From: Rosa chinensis
Lineage: Eukaryota > Streptophyta > Magnoliopsida > Rosales > Rosaceae
Assembly: GCF_002994745.2 (NCBI RefSeq)
Contig: NC_037094.1
Location: 17,694,001 to 17,758,000 of the forward strand
Direction of reading: 5' to 3'
Length of the DNA stretch: 64,000 nucleotides
Shown: piece by piece, positions 1 through 13,136 of the stretch
How positions within the stretch are numbered: the first letter of the stretch is position 1
Layout: each line of letters opens with the position of its first letter
Translations under genes and position numbers: made by a program
The notes under the pieces: model-generated
The model's database searches: none
What the model was told of the DNA's origin: nothing
The model's input: the letters and a program-made list of their open reading frames with translations, nothing else

Positions 1-9
1 AATTCAAAC

Positions 10-1260
10 CTAAGCAGTCTTTTGATTTGGCTTGAACACATTCTTGATGAGAGACTCCTTGATGGACAAAAGTTCAGGGAACTCTTTCTTCAATTTTGAC
101 GCATCAAGCTCATTGTTGCTCCTCGGAGCAACAATCACCTTTGCCTGCTCCTCAAGAGTGAAGTTCTTCCAGGTGAAGCTGGGGTCGATGTATTGCTTGT
201 ACATCTCCAAGATCTCATTGTGGCTGACCACTCCGGGGTTGGTGAAGTTCCAGATTCCGGTGAGATTCCTCTTTGCCATCTCCACGGAAATGGGAAGGAG
301 CTCGTCCAAGATGGTCATGGAGTTTGGAATGTTGACCACCTTATCATACCGAGCAATCTTGGTGATGAAGTTTCGTGGGTTCTGCAAGTCCGATGAAATG
401 GGCATTCTAACACGAAGAGTACAAACATTCTCGTAATTCTTGAGCAGATCCTCCACCTTCCAAGTAAGATGGAGCAACCAAAATCAGTGAACATCCACAT
501 AAACATACTTAACACATAGCAATGCCAATGAAATCAATACACCCCCACCTCACAGTATTATTATTCAAAAACACGAACAGATATTATTGACCCAAATGAG
601 ATCCAAAGTCACCATCTTTAACTTTTGACTGATTACCATCAGCAAAGAAAAGAGAGCATCTTTCTAACTCTAAACACAAATCATAGCAGATCCAAAACAA
701 AAAAAAAAACACGAGATCTAACCAAAGTGTTTCACGTTCGAACGAGATCTTAGCAGACCAGAATAAAAAGTAGAAATACGAGAATATATAATGTGATGCT
801 GACTCACCATGGCTTTGGTCTTGGAATAGAAAGATCCGATGAAGTTGGGGGTGTCCTCCTCCTTGAAGCCGATGCCGGAGCCTTCGGGGTGAGCCTGGTC
901 GTACTCGAAAATGCAGCCGGTGGCGTAGTTAACGAGGACGAGGCCGCGGTCGCGGCAGAGGTCGGCGAGGGTCAAGGTGCCGACGACGTTGGTGCGGATG
1001 GTCTCGACCTTGTGGGACTCGCACCAGTCGACGTTGGGGCGGCCGGTGACGCCGGCGGCGTTGAAGACGTGGGTGGGCTTGACGGCGGAGATGTCGGCTT
1101 CGAGGGAGGCGCGGTTCTCGAGGCGGCCGGAGCCGTACTCGAAGCTAATGCTCTGGGCCTGGCATATCTTGCCGAGGAGGCCGCCAATCCAGCCGGTCTT
1201 GCCGTAGATCAGGAACTTGAGCTGCTGGTCGGCGGTGGCGCCGTTGGCCGGAAAACCCAT
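10..1260 (-). CDS. UER1: Bifunctional dTDP-4-dehydrorhamnose 3,5-epimerase/4-reductase (NRS/ER, UER1-type)
   Basis: Final enzyme of plant UDP-L-rhamnose synthesis. It 3,5-epimerises and 4-reduces UDP-4-keto-6-deoxyglucose with NAD(P)H in the cytosol, supplying rhamnose for pectin and flavonoid glycosides. Two exons, 1260-808 and 456-10, join across a GT-AG intron (457-807) to give 299 aa, close to the roughly 300 aa usual for the family. Visible: a Rossmann GxxGxxG at residues 20-26 (GKTGWIG), the N-AAGVTGRPNVDWCE block, and a YxxxK catalytic pair at 145-149 (YSKTK) directly before the intron. After the intron come VEDLLKNYENV and LRVRMPISSD, typical of this family. The ATG at 1260 is preceded by a pyrimidine-rich leader and a TATA box. 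The stop lies at the window edge, so the 3' UTR is mostly missing. The same activity forms the C-terminal half of RHM proteins, but no RHM-type N-terminal dehydratase is seen upstream. Confidence 0.95.
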
Positions 1261-1378
1261 GTGTGAGATTTGGATCTAGATTCGAAATGAAATGGAATGG
1301 GATATTGGTGGGCGTGTTTGTTTGTGGGGGAGAGAAATGAAATGGAGAGTGAGTGAGGGAAGGAGGGAGGTGGGCTTG

Positions 1379-1388
1379 CTATATATAG
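1379..1388 (-). promoter_or_regulatory. TATA box of the NRS/ER gene
   Basis: On the minus strand this reads CTATATATAG, about 120 bp before the ATG at 1260. The stretch between them is strongly C/T-rich on the coding strand, as in plant Y-patch leaders. The position fits a core promoter with a 5' UTR of roughly 90 nt. Inferred from motif and spacing only. Confidence 0.6.
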
Positions 1389-1681
1389 TTACATATACAC
1401 ATCTACAGACTACATGGAAAGACGGAGTGGACGGAGCTAAATGGACAGAGATGGGGTATCTAATATTCAGTGTCCGACACTCACACGAGGTTGGGTTACT
1501 ATGAGACTCAATCTCACACTCCCCACCATGGACTCTACCCTTTTTTTTATTTCTTATTTTTTTATATGAACTTTTATGATTTTACAGTAAATTACTATGC
1601 ACAATAAATGAGAAAAAAATACACGAGTGCATGTAAAATGTAGGAGTCGAAAGTCGCCTAATGATAGTGGTTTTCATCTTC

Positions 1682-2386
1682 GCCCCGTCTGGTTAGCAGG
1701 AATATCAAAATTAGAAAATGATTTATTTTCCTTTCCAGACCAATGTGGAATGGAATATGTGTTAGTATTTTCATGTGGGTGTTTGGAACATTACTGAAAA
1801 TTAAATTCTAGAATTAATTTTCCATTCTTATTGCAGTGTTTGGTAAGTCATAAGAATGAAATATAAAATTATAATTTTCAATAACACCCTTTCACTAATT
1901 ATTACGTGATACTGGAGTACCACGTGGCACTGTCATGTGGTGGTCCAAACCAATAATATCACTCGAATGTGGTGGGGACAATGCAGAGGTGAAAAAAAAT
2001 ATTAATTTAAGAGACTAATCAGAAATCACTACGAGTCACATGGCCCAATAACATCACCCCGGACCACCACGTGTACTATGGTCCGGGACCATGTAATAAT
2101 TTCTCATATATGAGATTAACTTATAAGGAATATTAGTGGGGGAGTATAAATTTTCAGAGGGATAATTAATGTAATTTTGCCTTTGACAGTGGGAAATGGA
2201 AATAGAATACCAACCCTTAAGGCCTTAACTAGGTTTCTATTCAGGCTTTAAGAGGGAGTCAATTTACAGTCAAATCTCATTTTTTATTTCCTTTCCTATC
2301 TCTAATTGGAACCAAACGGCACATCTAAATGGAAAATGAAATTAATTCCTATTCCATATCATGATTTCCTGTCATCCAAATGGGGC
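1682..2386. mobile_element. Putative 0.7-kb non-autonomous DNA transposon (MITE-like)
   Basis: The two ends form degenerate terminal inverted repeats. The left begins GCCCCGTCTGGTTAGCAGGA; the inverted right end begins GCCCCATTTGGATGACAGGA. The interior is AT-rich with no ORF worth reporting. A 4-bp CTTC directly flanks both sides but is too short and simple to be a convincing target duplication, so the superfamily is not assigned. Confidence 0.45.
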
Positions 2387-5375
2387 CTTCTTCTTTATTC
2401 GGTGGTCATTCTTCAATATGGGATCAAACGCATCTCAACCTTTTAACTATGGGCTTTTTCTGTTTGCCCGGAGTGGAGATGAGGCTAGGGTGCCCATGAG
2501 CTTGGGTGTCCTAATCAATTTCAAATGGGCTTGGGCTTGGGCTTTAGTCAAGGTGGCTTTGGCAAACTTGACTTTGGGCTTAGGTCTGATCTGGATCCGT
2601 ATTTGGGATCCTGGTCGCTTACAAATCCGGATCTTGAATCCGAAACAGCTGCTCATATTGTTCTGCTATTGGTTATGGTTCTTCAGAGTTCGTTTGCCTA
2701 AATCCGAGGTTCTGACACCCTTGGTCGCTTCCGATCTCTTGGTGAGCGAATCGCCTTTCCTTGGTGGTCATATCATTGGTTACAGTTACGATTACTTGTC
2801 TATTTACACTGCTTTAGTGACATATGCAGTGCAGCAATGCCTTACAGCATCAAGTCACATGGTTACCTGGTTACCTTTTATTCTCGATGCGATTGTGCAT
2901 CTAATTATGCTTTATTGTTTTTTCTTCATTACAGATGCATTTGTGCATCTTGTTATGTTTTATTGCTTTCTTTTGATGTGTTATGCATCACTCCATGTAA
3001 TCCTCAATTTTCACTTAATATAGTTTGTCGTCTTCCATTCAAAAAAAAAAAAACTTTGGCATCATAGTAGAGATTTTGGTAATAATGAGTGCTAATCAGG
3101 GTGGTGCCACCAAATTTTGAGGCTTGGAATTCTTCGGATGTAGTTGAGCCGTTTTTAAATATACTGTGGATTAGACATTTTGCCACCTTTTTTTTTCCGA
3201 TAAAGAGTGTTTAGCAATCCTTGTTAATCATCAAAGCTACAAAAACTATTTGTTCAATTTTTATTTTATTTTTCTGCTAATAAATATTACTTAAAAAATT
3301 ATATTTTATGAAATTTATATATAAATTAAGGAAATTTATATATTAACCTTCCCTAGTAAAAGAAACCAAGCACTTTACCACCGACACTCTTTCTTCTAGC
3401 CTCTTCATGATCCACAATAGTTTTTTTTTTCTTTTCTTAGTTGAATCGAACAGAAAATACTATTAGAAATGTTTTATTTATTTATTTTTTGTCTGAATTA
3501 GGAACTAGAAATATTATTGTCTGAAACTCAAGGCAGACCGATACTTTGTCCTCATTATTTCCTGCATTGTTGTCTTTTATTTTCAACTGCAAAACGCCAA
3601 TTAAGTTATTTGGTAAGTTTTAAAGTGTGTTAGTGTCATGCCAAACGCTTGAAAATTTATCTACTATGACATCGACCAAATACTACTTCACTCACCCTCT
3701 TTAGTCTTTAACCCCAAATGATTTCATGTGAATCTCAACCACTCTCTTATCCTAATCCTACCCTATTAATGCTATACATTTCCAAAACCCTTCTCTCCCC
3801 TAAGATGATTTCTGTGGAAAACAGTTGCTGCTTTTCGTATCATTATTTCTAGCTAGAAATCATACCACCTGTAAAATATTGCAGAGGATCGATCGAGATC
3901 CTTGTGTACTAGAGAGTATAGTAAACTAACATTTTTCATATATATTCGTGAAACATATGCATCGTGGAGATTGCGTGCAACTTTGTAAACAAGCTTCATC
4001 TCGACATGTTCTAATTAATTAAAGGGGTGCTCTTACTGTTTTCTTCTATTTTTCTATCCCTCTTTCACTTTGTTTTTTCTTTTTTCTTTATTCTTATCCC
4101 TCAATCTGAGCATTAATCCCCAGATCCAAACCCTTTTCGATGCATAAAATAAATCTCCTATTAACCCTTTCAGTGATGGCTTGTATGATCATGTGGGATG
4201 AAGGAGTATGGCAGTTGATGCAGATGCAGAGCACTTAAAATTTCACTATGTGATAGTGAACTAGGATACGAATCTAATCTGTCCAAAAAGATAGGGTGGC
4301 TTAATTGAGGAAGAACACTCAACTTTAGAATGGATCGTGTGACAACATCGAAAGGGAAGTTTGTGGGAGAGCGGGGCCTGCTTTCCTGTAAACCACAATT
4401 TTACTCATCATTTAATTAATTGCTCAAGTATCTGAAGTTGAAATGTCATTAGCTTTTATGTAAGACCCGAAAGGTTTATAGCGTTCGTCTACATTAAATC
4501 AATGTAACAATACATTAATTAGATTAGTTTGATTTAGAGGTAGACTGACTTCATGCATTAGCAAATTAGTTTGGGACACCATTACTTATCAAATTAGTCG
4601 ATCACTGTATCAAACTAAGTCTATTTGGTGCATTGATATATTGATGTACCGTTGAACTTCTTGATTTATAGTGACATCATTACACTGGAAAGTTATCGTC
4701 ACTAGAACACCTGAAGAAGAGTAATCCGAGGAGGCTCTATCTTGAGTCGAAATGTCGAAAAATGTAAATGCAAAGCAGCCCGAAGTACAGTATGAGCAGC
4801 TTTTGTTACCGGCTCTAATGGTATACCCCAAAGAAACAAACTGATAACTATGACCTAAAACTCAAAACCGAAAAGAGCTCCTTCATCACGATCCTCCGTT
4901 GGGTTACTCAAAGCTGAACATATTTGGCGTCGGTTTCTATTCCAATGATTTTCGTCCTCCTCCAACCCTTTTTGTCTTTTTAGAATTACATTTTCCTAGA
5001 GTCCAATGACGATTGCACACTTGCTAAACGCTTAGTAAATACAGGTGATGGAGAAATTTTTTAATTTTTGACAAATGGTGATGGGGATATTGAAAATGAA
5101 AGAGCCTTGAATAAATGCCAATAGTGCGGGGCAAGAAAATCTAGGCAATTTATATTCACAGATCACAACATTTATTTCCAAACGTTATGTCCACAAGTCA
5201 ACCAACCTCTACCAAGTATATTCTAGGTTCAAATTCTGCTTCTGGTGTAAAAGAAAAAATGGACAAGTTGATGTGTAATTGGATCAAGACTTGTTGTTTA
5301 TTTGTATGACCAACGGTTGAGGCAGAAGTATACCTTCACTTGGGCGTAAAACTGTACAGGAGTTGACTGATTGAA
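2387..5375. other. Intergenic region, no gene recognised
   Basis: Between the putative MITE and the 3' end of PLD copy A. A 220-aa open frame on the plus strand (2361-3023) is hydrophobic and resembles no protein I know. It ends just before an A-run at about 3041-3053, so this stretch could be a retroposed fragment. The rest (3070-5375) is AT-rich with homopolymer runs. I see no RNA gene, tandem repeat or coding signal there. Confidence 0.5.
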
Positions 5376-8300
5376 TCAGATAGTGAGATTTTCTTGGATG
5401 GCTATAAAATCCCCAAGTATGTTGCCACCAACATCTGGAAATGTTGTGCAGCCTGCAAGATGCTTCACCTTGCCCATTTGATCTACTTCAACCGGATATT
5501 TCAGCAGGTGGCCCTTCATTTCTGTAATCTCATCAGCAACATACTGCCTCCAGTTCTGCTCGCTCAAAGATCTTACCCGCTGCACACATTCGAGACTCTC
5601 TGGTTGGTTGAAGGAGTCTTCAAGAAAACCAATATGCTCCGCCCAAAGTGATGTTCTATATCCATATATCTGCAATGACACAATTAGCAAATTTTTGCAA
5701 ATTTTTTATTCTTGTTGGCTATTATTTAGTGTAAATGGATGACCTGATCCAAATTATACTTAAATGGATAATGCCTTTACATAGTTGATGAACATTTAAA
5801 ATTCAAAAATGATATTCAAATCTATCTTTCCGATGGTACTCTAAATTCATTACAACATTAAATCAAACTTTATCCTTTCAAAAAATCAAACTTTATTGGC
5901 GAATTAGACTACAAAGTTTGCCAGGTATGAATCCTAATACCTTGAACCCTACCTAGAAATCTAAGAACCAAAGTACATTTAAGTGAAGAAAAAACTAAAG
6001 GACAGAGCAACCTTGCAGTTAATACTGCTAATGGACGCAAATTCAGAACTAATTTCAATGAAATTTGAAAAATTACATAAATTATATTTTGTTTGCAACT
6101 TTGCATTGTTTTTAATAATGGAATATCATTTTGATGTTCTCAGCCTTCAAAAGTTTTGATGAATGATGTACAATACAAATATAAATACAAAAAGTTTTTA
6201 ACTTCAGGCTTACCTGTCCGTGTGGACTTGAGAGTTTCCTTGCCCAGGTATGATGAGGCTGATATGCCCCCATTGCTATTTCAGTATCTCGCGTACCTTC
6301 CATGGATCGCTGATTGATATTTGCAGATCCTAATATAACATATTCATCGTCCACTATCATTCCTTTTGAATGGACATAAATCATAAAGCGCCGGTTCTTC
6401 CGAGTGAGTGCCTGGGTTACCAGAACCAGCACAAATTTTTTTAAGTATATCCGATACCAGGGCTTCTGTATGAGAGAAAACAATATATCTACTGAAGACT
6501 TGAGAGAAATATAAGGGACTTACTTGAGGAGTGTTTGCTTCTTTTTTGTTTGCTTCAGTTGATTTTTTTGCAGCAGAACTTTCTTCACCACTTGGTTTTT
6601 CACGATTACCGAGGCAAAAGAAATTCAAATAGTCTTGTGGACAATATTTATTGTGAAGTCCAGCCTCCTGTAGAGCTTTGTAAATCATTTCATACATCAT
6701 TTGCATCGTTTTGTGCTGCAGTAACAAAACAAGAAAACAGGTGAAAAACAAGCAGCAATAGACTCATGAATTCTGTTTGACAGCACATCTGAACAATAAT
6801 CAATCCAACTTGCCAGAAACTAAAATTTGGATTCTTTTAAGATAGGTTGAAATAAATGTGGATTCAACACATGCTTTACGAGGACAACAAGAGCTTCATT
6901 TGTACAGTATTCATTCTCAAAAGTATTATAAAGCCCAAAATCTGTGTATGACATGATGAATTCTAAAAAACTCTCAAGCCAACAACAATTCATTAAAATC
7001 TACAACTGCATTTTTATATGGTAACTAGGTTACCTGCCAACAGAGAATTCGTTGAAGAGGACTGCTTGTAGGAACACCTTCCGGCCACATGGGGATAACA
7101 ACATATACAGAAAACCTCTCGTTTGCTTTAATTTTATTCACAATTTTGAGAGCAATTTCCATTGGTATCAAGTTATTTGCACCTGCAGATAAAGGCATTA
7201 TCACCATTATCAGTAATGACGATAAGACAGAATTTATCAAATAATGCAAATGGCATTTGCATACCATCTTCTTCTCATCAAGGACTGTTATTGATCTCTA
7301 CTTAAAAATAAAAGACAGCTAATTACATTTTTTGGAAGCTACACAACTAGCCTTAATAAGTTTAATTCCCTGAACACCAAGAGGTCCTGTCAGTCTGGCA
7401 GATTCAATCATATTCAGAATATAACTAAAGTACAAGGCTTCTGACCACCAAGAGTAGTTATTGACCACCCCTCTTACAATTGGTTAGTTTAAATAGAAGG
7501 TACAGTCTCATCCAAAAATGTCTATAATCTCAGCTAAGACATACAGCATAAAAGGCTATATGAGCAACCCTAATGTCATTGATAATCGTATCGTACAGAT
7601 TTTGACTAAGATTGTAGTAAATCCAAACAAGTAAATCACAAACCAAGAATCTGACAAAACACCAACTACAAGCAGTTTGAAATGTAACCAGGTGAACATA
7701 GCAGAATTGGCTCCAGAAAAAGCATATAGTACAGTGAGAAAAAGCAAGGGAATTGATGCAGAATATAATGAAATAAGGAAATTATACTGATAGCCTACAT
7801 CAGGAATACTGACATGTTTCAACCACTTTTATTTCATTTCTCAGTCCCCTGCTACTAATGTTAAGAGTTCTCACCTAAATCATTGTATAAGGTCCAATTA
7901 TATGATGATCCAAGGAAGTACTGGTTCTCTATGTAAATGAAATGTTGAGCAGCGCGAATTGCTTTGACATATGCGGCATGTATACTCATGTCTATCAGCA
8001 CATTCTTCCCACACACCAGGTTCTGTTGCCATAGATAGACATAAACCATCAGTGATAAAATCATGAGATAAGAACATAGTGCAAAGTAGTTAAGAACTAA
8101 AGTTTCTCTTACCATGCGTGAAGCATCTTTTGGGTCTTCTGGAAATCCTCTTACAGAATTGGAATCAATTGAACGAAAAACCTTCAATTGTTCAGAAATG
8201 GTTAACACTTTACCATTTATATAAAAGTCATTAAAAACTCATAACTCAGAAAATAGCAGATTGGCATCCAATATACCTGAACATCCCAAGCTTCTAAATC

Positions 8301-11300
8301 ATCCTCACTCAGTTGAGGAAGATCTGCCATCCCCATAATTTCCGGGATCCTCTCAATCTTGAGTAATGCATCATCATGTAGTGCTTTTAGTTTCTGCATC
8401 CCACGTGGTTTTGAAGCTTTTAACCAACGCTCCTGAAAATTGGTAAGGATATCGTATGCTGCCGGACCCTCAATTTTACTGTGCAAATCATGCCATGGCT
8501 GCCTTGGACAACCAACAACACGGTCCTGTTTGTGTTAAAAGCAGACGGGTTAAAAGGTGAAACAGGAAAACAATCTACATAATCATTTTGGAAATCTAAT
8601 TATCCAGGTAATCCCAATCTTTGTAATCAGCTACTGAACCAATAACAAAACTAAAGTACATGGATCACAAAATTATGAGATATATTTATGAAAGATTCAC
8701 CAATGGGCAGTGTAATCCACTAAATCCTAGCAACTATTATCCTCCATTTTTGTGCATAGATCTAATGATGTCCTCATCTTTGAATAGCTAAGTCAATGAT
8801 TTACAAGTTATAATTAGCATTTAAACCAGAAAATGCTTAGCTGCTATGTGTTTTGCAACAAATGACATTTTCTAGCCACCATTCATTACAGTAATACATG
8901 AGTCTTATCACATTAGACGGCTTAAACAAGAAAATACAGTATCCTACAACAAAGTAGAAATATATAAGATGTTTACCGAAAAAGTAGGGTTACGATTGTC
9001 ATCCTTGTGGACTGTCTGTAAAGTCCTAAAAATAGGATGCTCTGGAGTATCGTAGCGCCCCAGGCACAAATCAAGACCACCAACAAATGCAATGATCTTT
9101 CTTTTAGAATGACCTGCATCAGCATCAACAAGCACTGTTTTCTGATGGTGGGTGTAGATTGTTCCGACTTCCTGTAACCAAATACAAAAACAAGAGATGC
9201 AAAGCAAGCATTATTCACAAACTATACATGAAAATACAGACAAAGAAATGTGAAAGACAATTATGCAACGGATGAGTTTCTTAAGGAGTGAACAACACAT
9301 GAAAACATAAATCAGATCTTTATGTAATATATATGTGCCTATAGTTTCAAAGAACAAATAAGAATTCTTGGACTAGTGAAAAAGAAAAACTGTAAGCAGA
9401 TTTTAGCAAGAAAACAAATTGCACAGTGGCATATATCATTTCACAGACATTAAAAATAAGCTTAAAGCAGCCATATTAAATGTTGATGTTTCTGAATCCA
9501 ATAATGCCATCAACACGTCAAGAAACCTAAAGGGGAACACTTTTCCTAGTCCTTCAAAAGCTTCTGGAGTAACTTCTCAACCTGGAATGAATCCATCAAG
9601 ATTTTCCTTTTGTCATCTTAAACAATTTGGAGAAACATGAAAATAAACTCGTCTCTTTAGACCAGTATCATTAGTGGATGAAGGGGCCACATATGTTGGC
9701 ATACATTCGTCTTTTAGGATATGTAAATCAAATACAATTGGTCCCAAGGGTCACATAATATTCCTTAACGTGGATTTAACTTTAGTTGGTGTGGGACAAT
9801 TGTATTCGATTCACATATCCAAAACAATTGTTTACAACCTGCATATCCCAGAAGACCTTAACTTAGATTTTCAATATTGCATTTGATTTTCATATACCAT
9901 AATTATTTATTACTGTAGTAATGTAGCTAGATAAGTAAAACCAAATTTCCACCACTGTAAGCTAAAAAGTACAAACAAACAAGAACATTCGTCGAACCTG
10001 CTTTTTGGCCCAGCTACCCTTTCCGGCTGATCGAGGGCAAAGTAGCACTTGGACTGAAGAATGCTTAAAGAAACGGCGAGTTTCCTCATCATTGGTTTGC
10101 ATAATTCCATCCTACATATTAGACGGTATCAACATCTAGCGAAAAAAAGAAGAAGAAAGAATTATGTATTGAATGGCCAATTTTACAGGTTCTCTAGATT
10201 ATGTGAGAAGAAATATTGAATTGACAAACGAACAGTGAAATGGATAAAACAAAATATTAGTCTTCTAGATTATAAATTTAAGTAAAACACAGGACCAGCC
10301 AAATGAAGCATAAGCCTTTGTACAGTGAGGTGAAAAAAAACATGAGATCAATATGAAAATGACACAGAATGAAGGAAGATAAGGCTGCAAAATAATTACA
10401 ATTTTGTACGTACACTTCACTTTGGGTCACTTCTGCTATAACATTATCAAAAATTAGCCGAGTGCTTCACCTATATGGTGTTTGTCAAAAACAAAACCAA
10501 AAAGTAAGCATGGAATCTATGGCATTTGATAACCTACAGGAATGCTTTCCCATAGGCTAAAGTAGAGATCATCATTGTACGACGCTAAGAAAAGAATATA
10601 TCAGATATGCAAAGGCATTTTGACAGATTCAACATCGAGCCAAATATAACTTGTTCAATAAAAGCATAAAAACCAAAGCAACCTTATCTGTGAAAAGATA
10701 ATATGAAATTGACACTTGAACCAAAAGAATGCTACATTGCAGGAATATCACCATGGAAATATATTCCATCTCCTTGGGGACTTACCGTTTTATATCCCAT
10801 AATGCTCCTTGAAGTTGGATCATCCCAAACAAGAAGCAACACTCTCACACCTTCCTGTGACTTGTTCTTAAGAAGATCCCCTAGTATGCAATCTGTTCTG
10901 CCATTATTATCCCGTAGCAACCTAACTTTGTGGTACACCGACCACCCCACAATGTATATCAAACGGCGGGCCTGACTAATTGCATCAAATATGTCTTGCC
11001 AACAACTCCCATGCTCATACTCAACATTGTCGTCAAGCTTGATACTTGGAAGGCAACCATCAGGAACATGGGCATCTTGATACAGAGTAACCTTACCGCC
11101 TTTCCTAACAGGAAAGTAAGTACCAGGAACCCCTTGATGATCAGGATCTGAACCTACCCCATTATCATAAGAGGTCAATTTTTCAATAGGAACATAGAGA
11201 ATCGATAAGGTCAAAACAGCTCCAGGCTTACAGGGCTTGCCATTGGAACCAAGGATTGGAAAGGTGCCCTCAACTTTGATCCCAGAATATACCCGCTCAA

Positions 11301-11739
11301 CTGGGATTGCTACAACACCTATGAGCTGGGAACCCACAACATCACTATCTTTCACAACAAATTGCACTTCTGAAGCATAATGCGCAACCGGAACATCAAA
11401 ATGTTGCTCCCAAACAGGGTTCTCACTATTACTGATCACAAAAGTCCTCCCAACTACAGCACCTGCAACCGACACCGTGACATACGGATCACTCGTTATC
11501 TTGTTGTTACCAGTCCCAGGCAATCTTGCAACAATATCCCCCAGAGTCTTGTGAAACGCATCCATGTTTGGAAGGTTTTTGGCCTCTTTGACCAATATAA
11601 CCAAGTTCCCATGGAGTAGCTCAAGCTTCCGAGACACACTGCCTGTCCGAAACGGCACAAGTTGTTGTCCCTGAATATGTCCCGACCCTCCAAACGACAA
11701 CGCTCCAAACGACAACGATTCTGCGTAACGCCTAGCCAT
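5376..11739 (-). CDS. PLDgamma-like: Phospholipase D, C2-type beta/gamma class, copy A (intact)
   Basis: Hydrolyses membrane phospholipids to phosphatidic acid. The class needs Ca2+ and phosphoinositide and works at membranes in stress signalling. Ten coding exons, all GT-AG: 11739-10786, 10111-9998, 9171-8977, 8525-8277, 8181-8113, 8022-7875, 7182-7034, 6715-6524, 6411-6214, 5669-5376. Together they encode 853 aa, near the roughly 850-860 aa of PLD gamma. A C2 domain occupies about residues 35-175. HKD motif 1 is HQKTVLVD (365-372) and HKD motif 2 is HSKGMIVD (704-711). The PLD-typical [10 protein letters not shown] block is near 556-565, and the protein ends QENLTI as in beta/gamma PLDs. 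The long Pro-rich N-terminus of many PLD beta proteins is absent, which favours gamma. No lesion is seen. It heads a three-gene tandem array with copies B and C. Confidence 0.93.
9714..9822. repeat. Imperfect hairpin in intron 2 of PLD copy A
   Basis: Two arms of about 31-33 bp (9714-9746 and 9792-9822) are inverted complements with only a few mismatches, separated by about 45 bp. The sequence at 43630-43800 in intron 2 of copy B looks homologous, so the stretch probably predates the A/B duplication. It could be a small MITE remnant or ancestral intron sequence. No function can be assigned. Confidence 0.5.
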
Positions 11740-13136
11740 TACAGCAAAACTGATTGGATTTGATGAAGCCGGCCTCTTTTATCAAACACAAGTGAACTCC
11801 AAAACTGATTATTATAACTATAAACTGGGGTCTATGTAAATACCCAATTCACATACACCCCCAAAGATTCTTGTTCCTCCACAACAAGGTAAGCATAAAT
11901 TGATGGAAAGGTAAAGAAGCCAACTGGGTATAATGATGTGGTGAAGCAATGGAGAACTCGCACAAGGGTGTCAACAAATTCAATAATAATATGATGGGTA
12001 TGGAAGAAGTAAAAGAGGGTAGGCTAGAAACAATGAGAATATGAATAAAGTCGCCATCTTTGAATTGGGATAAGAAGGAAGAAGAAGAACAAGAAGCAGA
12101 CTTTGCCATTATTAAAGGGTAATTAGTGGACCCTGATGATGAATATTCAAAGCGCAATCGGGAAATGAAAAACGAGAAGAGGAGGGTCTGAACAATTAAA
12201 CAAACAAGAGTTGAAAATGAATGAGGTTTACACTACTTGGAAGGTTCCATCAGTCTAAAGAGTTTGGTTGTGAATTTGTGATGCGAGATTTTGTTTCCTT
12301 TGCTAGTCTGGCTTTGTTCTCCGTCAACGATTAGTCCAAGGAGCCGGCACTGTCAATTCCAAGGAGGGAGGAGGCAAACGTGTTACCGTTGGGTTATATG
12401 GGGCTGCATCTGGGCTCCTAATCTAAGCCCATATTAGATCATCGTGCATGGAGTCCATGCTATTTTACTTAGAGTAGTTGATAAATAAAACTCTCAATGA
12501 TGCGAACTAGCATATGGTTTATCTCGTTCTCTTTGGCCAATTACGTATGGTCGATCTATAGTTAGTTTTGTTGTCGAATGCAACAATGCATTTCTTGCAT
12601 CATAAAGTGAATGAAATATTATGTCACAATCGGCCGATGTTAGAACATATATAGAAAGTACGGTCCCCAAAGTGTAGTTTTATTTGTGCTATTGGCAGAC
12701 TGTTTTAAAATTGTTACTTGTGCTAATGGAAATCTGTGGATTCTTGAACCTCAAGTGAGTGAAATCATCACTCTCAAAAAATTATAATAAAAAAAATTAA
12801 AAAAAAAATAAAAAGTGAGTGAAATCATACTCAAATTACTTATATAATAAAAATTGTTATTATTCTTCTCATGCCTTTCAAATCACATCCCACTGGTGAG
12901 CTCTCCCTTGAGTGACATGGATCCACTGTGTTTGTGAGGTGCGTAAATATGAGCATGATATGATGCAATATGACATAAAAAGCTAAATATAGCATCTAAT
13001 TGAACTTTCTATCTTAACTTTTAGGCACCAAGGCTGCATTTGGTAAGAATGAGTAGATTGGACAACTAGAAATGACTAGATTAGATTGGATTCGGTAAAA
13101 TAAAAAACAAATTGTTCAAGAAAAAAAGGCCTAATC
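11740..13136. other. 5' region of PLD copy A and intergenic spacer
   Basis: The first 450 bp upstream of the copy A ATG probably hold its 5' UTR and promoter. On the coding strand the leader near 12060-12120 is rich in TTC repeats. From about 12480 the sequence is AT-rich, with A-runs near 12778-12812, and shows no recognisable gene. Confidence 0.45.

Noticed and set aside
793..1266. Long plus-strand frame opposite NRS/ER exon 1
   Set aside because: Gly/Val/Asp-rich shadow of the GC-rich antisense coding exon.
2361..3023. 220-aa plus-strand open frame
   Set aside because: Low-complexity hydrophobic translation with no domain, starting inside the putative MITE end and ending near an A-run; treated as non-coding.
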